Below are positions 49,863 to 61,544 of a stretch of 64,000 nt of DNA, piece by piece (position 1 is the stretch's first letter; every line of letters begins with the position of its first letter). Origin of the DNA: Apostichopus japonicus. Taxonomy: Eukaryota; Echinodermata; Holothuroidea; Aspidochirotida; Stichopodidae. The stretch lies in assembly GCF_037975245.1 (NCBI RefSeq), contig NC_092571.1, positions 21,315,917 to 21,379,916 on the forward strand, given 5' to 3'. Under the pieces are notes generated by a model. The model saw only the letters and a list, made by a program, of their open reading frames with translations, searched no databases and was not told the origin of the DNA. Both the position numbers and the translations under genes were made by a program.

Positions 49863-52106
49863 TGCAAAAGAGAGTCTCGATCATCAGCTCGCACAGTGGG
49901 CCAAGCCATCGCGCCACTGTATGGACTGAGATATTAGGTGGATTAACTAATACTTACAGCTCCCCGTGTAGGCACTTGCTGTAAAAGATCGGCAAAAGAC
50001 GTCATCACCCGGGGTTCGAACCACGGATGCAAAAGAGAGTCTCGATCATCAGCTCGCACAGTGCGCCAAGCCATCGCGCCACTGTATGGACTGAGATGTT
50101 AGGTGGATTAACTAATACTTACAGCTCCCCGTGTAGGCACTTGCTGTAAAAGATCGGCAAAAGACGTCATCACCCGGGGTTCGAACCACGGATGCAAAAG
50201 AGAGTCTCGATCATCAGCTCGCACAGTGCGCCAAGCCATCGCGCCACTGTATGGACTGAGATGTTAGGTGGATTAACTAATACTTACAGCTCCCCGTGTA
50301 GGCACTTGCTGTAAAAGACGTCATCACCCGGGGTTCGAACCACGGATGCAAAAGAGAGTCTCGATCATCAGCTCGCACAGTGCGCCAAGCCATCGCGCCA
50401 CTGTATGGACTGAGATATTAGGTGGATTAACTAATACTTACAGCTCCCCGTGTAGGCACTTGCTGTAAAAGATCGGCAAAAGACGTCATCACCCGGGGTT
50501 CGAACCACGGATGCAAAAGAGAGTCTCGATCATCAGCTCGCACAGTGCGCCAAGCCATCGCGCCACTGTATGGACTGAGATGTTAGGTGGATTAACTAAT
50601 ACTTACAGCTCCCCGTGTAGGCACTTGCTGTAAAAGACGTCATCACCCGGGGTTCGAACCACGGATGCAAAAGAGAGTCTCGATCATCAGCTCGCACAGT
50701 GCGCCAAGCCATCGCGCCACTGTATGGACTGAGATATTAGGTGGATTAACTAATACTTACAGCTCCCCGTGTAGGCACTTGCTGTAAAAGATCGGCAAAA
50801 GACGTCATCACAAGGGGTTCGAACCACGGATGCAAAAGAGAGTCTCGATCATCAGCTCGCACAGTGCGCCAAGCCATCGCGCCACTGTATGGACTGAGAT
50901 GTTAGGTGGATTAACTAATACTTACAGCTCCCCGTGTAGGCACTTGCTGTAAAAGACGTCATCACCCGGGGTTCGAACCACGGATGCAAAAGAGAGTCTC
51001 GATCATCAGCTCGCACAGTGCGCCAAGCCATCGCGCCACTGTATGGACTGAGATATTAGGTGGATTAACTAATACTTACAGCTCCCCGTGTAGGCACTTG
51101 CTGTAAAAGATCGGCAAAAGACGTCATCACCCGGGGTTCGAACCACGGATGCAAAAGAGAGTCTCGATCATCAGCTCGCACAGTGCGCCAAGCCATCGCG
51201 CCACTGTATGGACTGAGATGTTAGGTGGATTAACTAATACTTACAGCTCCCCGTGTAGGCACTTGCTGTAAAAGACGTCATCACCCGGGGTTCGAACCAC
51301 GGATGCAAAAGAGAGTCTCGATCATCAGCTCGCACAGTGCGCCAAGCCATCGCGCCACTGTATGGACTGAGATATTAGGTGGATTAACTAATACTTACAG
51401 CTCCCCGTGTAGGCACTTGCTGTAAAAGATCGGCAAAAGACGTCATCACCCGGGGTTCGAACCACGGATGCAAAAGAGAGTCTCGATCATCAGCTCGCAC
51501 AGTGCGCCAAGCCATCGCGCCACTGTATGGACTGAGATGTTAGGTGGATTAACTAATACTTACAGCTCCCCGTGTAGGCACTTGCTGTAAAAGACGTCAT
51601 CACCCGGGGTTCGAACCACGGATGCAAAAGAGAGTCTCGATCATCAGCTCGCACAGTGCGCCAAGCCATCGCGCCACTGTATGGACTGAGATATTAGGTG
51701 GATTAACTAATACTTACAGCTCCCCGTGTAGGCACTTGCTGTAAAAGATCGGCAAAAGACGTCATCACCCGGGGTTCGAACCACGGATGCAAAAGAGAGT
51801 CTCGATCATCAGCTCGCACAGTGCGCCAAGCCATCGCGCCACTGTATGGACTGAGATGTTAGGTGGATTAACTAATACTTACAGCTCCCCGTGTAGGCAC
51901 TTGCTGTAAAAGATCGGCAAAAGACGTCATCACCCGGGGTTCGAACCACGGATGCAAAAGAGAGTCTCGATCATCAGCTCGCACAGTGCGCCAAGCCATC
52001 GCGCCACTGTATGGACTGAGATGTTAGGTGGATTAACTAATACTTACAGCTCCCCGTGTAGGCACTTGCTGTAAAAGACGTCATCACCCGGGGTTCGAAC
52101 CACGGA
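49863..52106 (-). repeat. Locally dimeric (L+S) segment of the inverted array
   Basis: L-type anchors fall at 49930, 50095, 50414, 50733, 51052, 51371, 51690, 51855 and 52174, so spacing is 319 bases (L+S) or 165 (two long-type units in a row). The usual L+3S rhythm returns at 52174 (next L at 52801). The units at 50095 and 51855 are recombinants that follow a full L. This is a local expansion of a dimer within the array. Confidence 0.9.
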
Positions 52107-55100
52107 TGCAAAAGAGAGTCTCGATCATCAGCTCGCACAGTGCGCCAAGCCATCGCGCCACTGTATGGACTGAGATATTAGGTGGATTAACTAATACTTA
52201 CAGCTCCCCGTGTAGGCACTTGCTGTAAAAGATCGGCAAAAGACGTCATCACCCGGGGTTCGAACCACGGATGCAAAAGAGAGTCTCGATCATCAGCTCG
52301 CACAGTGCGCCAAGCCATCGCGCCACTGTATGGACTGAGATGTTAGGTGGATTAACTAATACTTACAGCTCCCCGTGTAGGCACTTGCTGTAAAAGACGT
52401 CATCACCCGGGGTTCGAACCACGGATGCAAAAGAGAGTCTCGATCATCAGCTCGCACAGTGCGCCAAGCCATCGCGCCACTGTATGGACTGAGATGTTAG
52501 GTGGATTAACTAATACTTACAGCTCCCCGTGTAGGCACTTGCTGTAAAAGACGTCATCACCCGGGGTTCGAACCACGGATGCAAAAGAGAGTCTCGATCA
52601 TCAGCTCGCACAGTGCGCCAAGCCATCGCGCCACTGTATGGACTGAGATGTTAGGTGGATTAACTAATACTTACAGCTCCCCGTGTAGGCACTTGCTGTA
52701 AAAGACGTCATCACCCGGGGTTCGAACCACGGATGCAAAAGAGAGTCTCGATCATCAGCTCGCACAGTGCGCCAAGCCATCGCGCCACTGTATGGACTGA
52801 GATATTAGGTGGATTAACTAATACTTACAGCTCCCCGTGTAGGCACTTGCTGTAAAAGATCGGCAAAAGACGTCATCACCCGGGGTTCGAACCACGGATG
52901 CAAAAGAGAGTCTCGATCATCAGCTCGCACAGTGCGCCAAGCCATCGCGCCACTGTATGGACTGAGATGTTAGGTGGATTAACTAATACTTACAGCTCCC
53001 CGTGTAGGCACTTGCTGTAAAAGACGTCATCACCCGGGGTTCGAACCACGGATGCAAAAGAGAGTCTCGATCATCAGCTCGCACAGTGCGCCAAGCCATC
53101 GCGCCACTGTATGGACTGAGATGTTAGGTGGATTAACTAATACTTACAGCTCCCCGTGTAGGCACTTGCTGTAAAAGACGTCATCACCCGGGGTTCGAAC
53201 CACGGATGCAAAAGAGAGTCTCGATCATCAGCTCGCACAGTGCGCCAAGCCATCGCGCCACTGTATGGACTGAGATATTAGGTGGATTAACTAATACTTA
53301 CAGCTCCCCGTGTAGGCACTTGCTGTAAAAGATCGGCAAAAGACGTCATCACAAGGGGTTCGAACCACGGATGCAAAAGAGAGTCTCGATCATCAGCTCG
53401 CACAGTGCGCCAAGCCATCGCGCCACTGTATGGACTGAGATGTTAGGTGGATTAACTAATACTTACAGCTCCCCGTGTAGGCACTTGCTGTAAAAGACGT
53501 CATCACCCGGGGTTCGAACCACGGATGCAAAAGAGAGTCTCGATCATCAGCTCGCACAGTGCGCCAAGCCATCGCGCCACTGTATGGACTGAGATGTTAG
53601 GTGGATTAACTAATACTTACAGCTCCCCGTGTAGGCACTTGCTGTAAAAGACGTCATCACCCGGGGTTCGAACCACGGATGCAAAAGAGAGTCTCGATCA
53701 TCAGCTCGCACAGTGCGCCAAGCCATCGCGCCACTGTATGGACTGAGATGTTAGGTGGATTAACTAATACTTACAGCTCCCCGTGTAGGCACTTGCTGTA
53801 AAAGACGTCATCACCCGGGGTTCGAACCACGGATGCAAAAGAGAGTCTCGATCATCAGCTCGCACAGTGCGCCAAGCCATCGCGCCACTGTATGGACTGA
53901 GATATTAGGTGGATTAACTAATACTTACAGCTCCCCGTGTAGGCACTTGCTGTAAAAGATCGGCAAAAGACGTCATCACCCGGGGTTCGAACCACGGATG
54001 CAAAAGAGAGTCTCGATCATCAGCTCGCACAGTGCGCCAAGCCATCGCGCCACTGTATGGACTGAGATGTTAGGTGGATTAACTAATACTTACAGCTCCC
54101 CGTGTAGGCACTTGCTGTAAAAGACGTCATCACCCGGGGTTCGAACCACGGATGCAAAAGAGAGTCTCGATCATCAGCTCGCACAGTGCGCCAAGCCATC
54201 GCGCCACTGTATGGACTGAGATGTTAGGTGGATTAACTAATACTTACAGCTCCCCGTGTAGGCACTTGCTGTAAAAGACGTCATCACCCGGGGTTCGAAC
54301 CACGGATGCAAAAGAGAGTCTCGATCATCAGCTCGCACAGTGCGCCAAGCCATCGCGCCACTGTATGGACTGAGATGTTAGGTGGATTAACTAATACTTA
54401 CAGCTCCCCGTGTAGGCACTTGCTGTAAAAGACGTCATCACCCGGGGTTCGAACCACGGATGCAAAAGAGAGTCTCGATCATCAGCTCGCACAGTGCGCC
54501 AAGCCATCGCGCCACTGTATGGACTGAGATATTAGGTGGATTAACTAATACTTACAGCTCCCCGTGTAGGCACTTGCTGTAAAAGATCGGCAAAAGACGT
54601 CATCACCCGGGGTTCGAACCACGGATGCAAAAGAGAGTCTCGATCATCAGCTCGCACAGTGCGCCAAGCCATCGCGCCACTGTATGGACTGAGATGTTAG
54701 GTGGATTAACTAATACTTACAGCTCCCCGTGTAGGCACTTGCTGTAAAAGACGTCATCACCCGGGGTTCGAACCACGGATGCAAAAGAGAGTCTCGATCA
54801 TCAGCTCGCACAGTGCGCCAAGCCATCGCGCCACTGTATGGACTGAGATGTTAGGTGGATTAACTAATACTTACAGCTCCCCGTGTAGGCACTTGCTGTA
54901 AAAGACGTCATCACCCGGGGTTCGAACCACGGATGCAAAAGAGAGTCTCGATCATCAGCTCGCACAGTGCGCCAAGCCATCGCGCCACTGTATGGACTGA
55001 GATGTTAGGTGGATTAACTAATACTTACAGCTCCCCGTGTAGGCACTTGCTGTAAAAGACGTCATCACCCGGGGTTCGAACCACGGATGCAAAAGAGAGT

Positions 55101-56341
55101 CTCGATCATCAGCTCGCACAGTGCGCCAAGCCATCGCGCCACTGTATGGACTGAGATATTAGGTGGATTAACTAATACTTACAGCTCCCCGTGTAGGCAC
55201 TTGCTGTAAAAGATCGGCAAAAGACGTCATCACCCGGGGTTCGAACCACGGATGCAAAAGAGAGTCTCGATCATCAGCTCGCACAGTGCGCCAAGCCATC
55301 GCGCCACTGTATGGACTGAGATGTTAGGTGGATTAACTAATACTTACAGCTCCCCGTGTAGGCACTTGCTGTAAAAGACGTCATCACCCGGGGTTCGAAC
55401 CACGGATGCAAAAGAGAGTCTCGATCATCAGCTCGCACAGTGCGCCAAGCCATCGCGCCACTGTATGGACTGAGATGTTAGGTGGATTAACTAATACTTA
55501 CAGCTCCCCGTGTAGGCACTTGCTGTAAAAGACGTCATCACCCGGGGTTCGAACCACGGATGCAAAAGAGAGTCTCGATCATCAGCTCGCACAGTGCGCC
55601 AAGCCATCGCGCCACTGTATGGACTGAGATGTTAGGTGGATTAACTAATACTTACAGCTCCCCGTGTAGGCACTTGCTGTAAAAGACGTCATCACCCGGG
55701 GTTCGAACCACGGATGCAAAAGAGAGTCTCGATCATCAGCTCGCACAGTGCGCCAAGCCATCGCGCCACTGTATGGACTGAGATATTAGGTGGATTAACT
55801 AATACTTACAGCTCCCCGTGTAGGCACTTGCTGTAAAAGATCGGCAAAAGACGTCATCACCCGGGGTTCGAACCACGGATGCAAAAGAGAGTCTCGATCA
55901 TCAGCTCGCACAGTGCGCCAAGCCATCGCGCCACTGTATGGACTGAGATGTTAGGTGGATTAACTAATACTTACAGCTCCCCGTGTAGGCACTTGCTGTA
56001 AAAGACGTCATCACCCGGGGTTCGAACCACGGATGCAAAAGAGAGTCTCGATCATCAGCTCGCACAGTGCGCCAAGCCATCGCGCCACTGTATGGACTGA
56101 GATGTTAGGTGGATTAACTAATACTTACAGCTCCCCGTGTAGGCACTTGCTGTAAAAGACGTCATCACCCGGGGTTCGAACCACGGATGCAAAAGAGAGT
56201 CTCGATCATCAGCTCGCACAGTGCGCCAAGCCATCGCGCCACTGTATGGACTGAGATGTTAGGTGGATTAACTAATACTTACAGCTCCCCGTGTAGGCAC
56301 TTGCTGTAAAAGACGTCATCACCCGGGGTTCGAACCACGGA

Positions 56342-58266
56342 TGCAAAAGAGAGTCTCGATCATCAGCTCGCACAGTGCGCCAAGCCATCGCGCCACTGTA
56401 TGGACTGAGATATTAGGTGGATTAACTAATACTTACAGCTCCCCGTGTAGGCACTTGCTGTAAAAGATCGGCAAAAGACGTCATCACCCGGGGTTCGAAC
56501 CACGGATGCAAAAGAGAGTCTCGATCATCAGCTCGCACAGTGCGCCAAGCCATCGCGCCACTGTATGGACTGAGATGTTAGGTGGATTAACTAATACTTA
56601 CAGCTCCCCGTGTAGGCACTTGCTGTAAAAGATCGGCAAAAGACGTCATCACCCGGGGTTCGAACCACGGATGCAAAAGAGAGTCTCGATCATCAGCTCG
56701 CACAGTGCGCCAAGCCATCGCGCCACTGTATGGACTGAGATGTTAGGTGGATTAACTAATACTTACAGCTCCCCGTGTAGGCACTTGCTGTAAAAGACGT
56801 CATCACCCGGGGTTCGAACCACGGATGCAAAAGAGAGTCTCGATCATCAGCTCGCACAGTGCGCCAAGCCATCGCGCCACTGTATGGACTGAGATGTTAG
56901 GTGGATTAACTAATACTTACAGCTCCCCGTGTAGGCACTTGCTGTAAAAGACGTCATCACCCGGGGTTCGAACCACGGATGCAAAAGAGAGTCTCGATCA
57001 TCAGCTCGCACAGTGCGCCAAGCCATCGCGCCACTGTATGGACTGAGATATTAGGTGGATTAACTAATACTTACAGCTCCCCGTGTAGGCACTTGCTGTA
57101 AAAGATCGGCAAAAGACGTCATCACCCGGGGTTCGAACCACGGATGCAAAAGAGAGTCTCGATCATCAGCTCGCACAGTGCGCCAAGCCATCGCGCCACT
57201 GTATGGACTGAGATATTAGGTGGATTAACTAATACTTACAGCTCCCCGTGTAGGCACTTGCTGTAAAAGATCGGCAAAAGACGTCATCACCCGGGGTTCG
57301 AACCACGGATGCAAAAGAGAGTCTCGATCATCAGCTCGCACAGTGCGCCAAGCCATCGCGCCACTGTATGGACTGAGATGTTAGGTGGATTAACTAATAC
57401 TTACAGCTCCCCGTGTAGGCACTTGCTGTAAAAGATCGGCAAAAGACGTCATCACCCGGGGTTCGAACCACGGATGCAAAAGAGAGTCTCGATCATCAGC
57501 TCGCACAGTGCGCCAAGCCATCGCGCCACTGTATGGACTGAGATGTTAGGTGGATTAACTAATACTTACAGCTCCCCGTGTAGGCACTTGCTGTAAAAGA
57601 CGTCATCACCCGGGGTTCGAACCACGGATGCAAAAGAGAGTCTCGATCATCAGCTCGCACAGTGCGCCAAGCCATCGCGCCACTGTATGGACTGAGATAT
57701 TAGGTGGATTAACTAATACTTACAGCTCCCCGTGTAGGCACTTGCTGTAAAAGATCGGCAAAAGACGTCATCACCCGGGGTTCGAACCACGGATGCAAAA
57801 GAGAGTCTCGATCATCAGCTCGCACAGTGCGCCAAGCCATCGCGCCACTGTATGGACTGAGATGTTAGGTGGATTAACTAATACTTACAGCTCCCCGTGT
57901 AGGCACTTGCTGTAAAAGATCGGCAAAAGACGTCATCACCCGGGGTTCGAACCACGGATGCAAAAGAGAGTCTCGATCATCAGCTCGCACAGTGCGCCAA
58001 GCCATCGCGCCACTGTATGGACTGAGATGTTAGGTGGATTAACTAATACTTACAGCTCCCCGTGTAGGCACTTGCTGTAAAAGACGTCATCACCCGGGGT
58101 TCGAACCACGGATGCAAAAGAGAGTCTCGATCATCAGCTCGCACAGTGCGCCAAGCCATCGCGCCACTGTATGGACTGAGATGTTAGGTGGATTAACTAA
58201 TACTTACAGCTCCCCGTGTAGGCACTTGCTGTAAAAGACGTCATCACCCGGGGTTCGAACCACGGA
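56342..58266 (-). repeat. Second L-rich segment
   Basis: Long-type anchors at 56409, 56574, 57047, 57212, 57377, 57696, 57861 and then 58334 give spacings of 165, 473, 165, 165, 319, 165 and 473. Three of these units are recombinants with the short-type base. It includes three consecutive 165-bp units (57047, 57212, 57377). The regular L+3S and L+2S pattern resumes afterwards. Confidence 0.88.
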
Positions 58267-60466
58267 TGCAAAAGAGAGTCTCGATCATCAGCTCGCACAG
58301 TGCGCCAAGCCATCGCGCCACTGTATGGACTGAGATATTAGGTGGATTAACTAATACTTACAGCTCCCCGTGTAGGCACTTGCTGTAAAAGATCGGCAAA
58401 AGACGTCATCACCCGGGGTTCGAACCACGGATGCAAAAGAGAGTCTCGATCATCAGCTCGCACAGTGCGCCAAGCCATCGCGCCACTGTATGGACTGAGA
58501 TGTTAGGTGGATTAACTAATACTTACAGCTCCCCGTGTAGGCACTTGCTGTAAAAGACGTCATCACCCGGGGTTCGAACCACGGATGCAAAAGAGAGTCT
58601 CGATCATCAGCTCGCACAGTGCGCCAAGCCATCGCGCCACTGTATGGACTGAGATGTTAGGTGGATTAACTAATACTTACAGCTCCCCGTGTAGGCACTT
58701 GCTGTAAAAGACGTCATCACCCGGGGTTCGAACCACGGATGCAAAAGAGAGTCTCGATCATCAGCTCGCACAGTGCGCCAAGCCATCGCGCCACTGTATG
58801 GACTGAGATGTTAGGTGGATTAACTAATACTTACAGCTCCCCGTGTAGGCACTTGCTGTAAAAGACGTCATCACCCGGGGTTCGAACCACGGATGCAAAA
58901 GAGAGTCTCGATCATCAGCTCGCACAGTGCGCCAAGCCATCGCGCCACTGTATGGACTGAGATATTAGGTGGATTAACTAATACTTACAGCTCCCCGTGT
59001 AGGCACTTGCTGTAAAAGATCGGCAAAAGACGTCATCACCCGGGGTTCGAACCACGGATGCAAAAGAGAGTCTCGATCATCAGCTCGCACAGTGCGCCAA
59101 GCCATCGCGCCACTGTATGGACTGAGATGTTAGGTGGATTAACTAATACTTACAGCTCCCCGTGTAGGCACTTGCTGTAAAAGACGTCATCACCCGGGGT
59201 TCGAACCACGGATGCAAAAGAGAGTCTCGATCATCAGCTCGCACAGTGCGCCAAGCCATCGCGCCACTGTATGGACTGAGATGTTAGGTGGATTAACTAA
59301 TACTTACAGCTCCCCGTGTAGGCACTTGCTGTAAAAGACGTCATCACCCGGGGTTCGAACCACGGATGCAAAAGAGAGTCTCGATCATCAGCTCGCACAG
59401 TGCGCCAAGCCATCGCGCCACTGTATGGACTGAGATATTAGGTGGATTAACTAATACTTACAGCTCCCCGTGTAGGCACTTGCTGTAAAAGATCGGCAAA
59501 AGACGTCATCACCCGGGGTTCGAACCACGGATGCAAAAGAGAGTCTCGATCATCAGCTCGCACAGTGCGCCAAGCCATCGCGCCACTGTATGGACTGAGA
59601 TGTTAGGTGGATTAACTAATACTTACAGCTCCCCGTGTAGGCACTTGCTGTAAAAGACGTCATCACCCGGGGTTCGAACCACGGATGCAAAAGAGAGTCT
59701 CGATCATCAGCTCGCACAGTGCGCCAAGCCATCGCGCCACTGTATGGACTGAGATGTTAGGTGGATTAACTAATACTTACAGCTCCCCGTGTAGGCACTT
59801 GCTGTAAAAGACGTCATCACCCGGGGTTCGAACCACGGATGCAAAAGAGAGTCTCGATCATCAGCTCGCACAGTGCGCCAAGCCATCGCGCCACTGTATG
59901 GACTGAGATGTTAGGTGGATTAACTAATACTTACAGCTCCCCGTGTAGGCACTTGCTGTAAAAGACGTCATCACCCGGGGTTCGAACCACGGATGCAAAA
60001 GAGAGTCTCGATCATCAGCTCGCACAGTGCGCCAAGCCATCGCGCCACTGTATGGACTGAGATATTAGGTGGATTAACTAATACTTACAGCTCCCCGTGT
60101 AGGCACTTGCTGTAAAAGATCGGCAAAAGACGTCATCACCCGGGGTTCGAACCACGGATGCAAAAGAGAGTCTCGATCATCAGCTCGCACAGTGCGCCAA
60201 GCCATCGCGCCACTGTATGGACTGAGATGTTAGGTGGATTAACTAATACTTACAGCTCCCCGTGTAGGCACTTGCTGTAAAAGACGTCATCACCCGGGGT
60301 TCGAACCACGGATGCAAAAGAGAGTCTCGATCATCAGCTCGCACAGTGCGCCAAGCCATCGCGCCACTGTATGGACTGAGATGTTAGGTGGATTAACTAA
60401 TACTTACAGCTCCCCGTGTAGGCACTTGCTGTAAAAGACGTCATCACCCGGGGTTCGAACCACGGA

Positions 60467-61544
60467 TGCAAAAGAGAGTCTCGATCATCAGCTCGCACAG
60501 TGCGCCAAGCCATCGCGCCACTGTATGGACTGAGATATTAGGTGGATTAACTAATACTTACAGCTCCCCGTGTAGGCACTTGCTGTAAAAGACGTCATCA
60601 CCCGGGGTTCGAACCACGGATGCAAAAGAGAGTCTCGATCATCAGCTCGCACAGTGCGCCAAGCCATCGCGCCACTGTATGGACTGAGATGTTAGGTGGA
60701 TTAACTAATACTTACAGCTCCCCGTGTAGGCACTTGCTGTAAAAGACGTCATCACCCGGGGTTCGAACCACGGATGCAAAAGAGAGTCTCGATCATCAGC
60801 TCGCACAGTGCGCCAAGCCATCGCGCCACTGTATGGACTGAGATGTTAGGTGGATTAACTAATACTTACAGCTCCCCGTGTAGGCACTTGCTGTAAAAGA
60901 CGTCATCACCCGGGGTTCGAACCACGGATGCAAAAGAGAGTCTCGATCATCAGCTCGCACAGTGCGCCAAGCCATCGCGCCACTGTATGGACTGAGATGT
61001 TAGGTGGATTAACTAATACTTACAGCTCCCCGTGTAGGCACTTGCTGTAAAAGACGTCATCACCCGGGGTTCGAACCACGGATGCAAAAGAGAGTCTCGA
61101 TCATCAGCTCGCACAGTGCGCCAAGCCATCGCGCCACTGTATGGACTGAGATGTTAGGTGGATTAACTAATACTTACAGCTCCCCGTGTAGGCACTTGCT
61201 GTAAAAGACGTCATCACCCGGGGTTCGAACCACGGATGCAAAAGAGAGTCTCGATCATCAGCTCGCACAGTGCGCCAAGCCATCGCGCCACTGTATGGAC
61301 TGAGATGTTAGGTGGATTAACTAATACTTACAGCTCCCCGTGTAGGCACTTGCTGTAAAAGACGTCATCACCCGGGGTTCGAACCACGGATGCAAAAGAG
61401 AGTCTCGATCATCAGCTCGCACAGTGCGCCAAGCCATCGCGCCACTGTATGGACTGAGATGTTAGGTGGATTAACTAATACTTACAGCTCCCCGTGTAGG
61501 CACTTGCTGTAAAAGACGTCATCACCCGGGGTTCGAACCACGGA
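60467..61544 (-). repeat. Seven consecutive 154-bp monomers
   Basis: From the recombinant at anchor 60534 to the next 11-bp-bearing unit at anchor 61612 is 1078 bases, exactly seven 154-bp monomers. This is longer than the usual two or three short units between L monomers. It begins with a unit that has the L-type base but the S deletion, so the register may be that of a normal array in which an L lost its 11-bp block. Confidence 0.85.
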
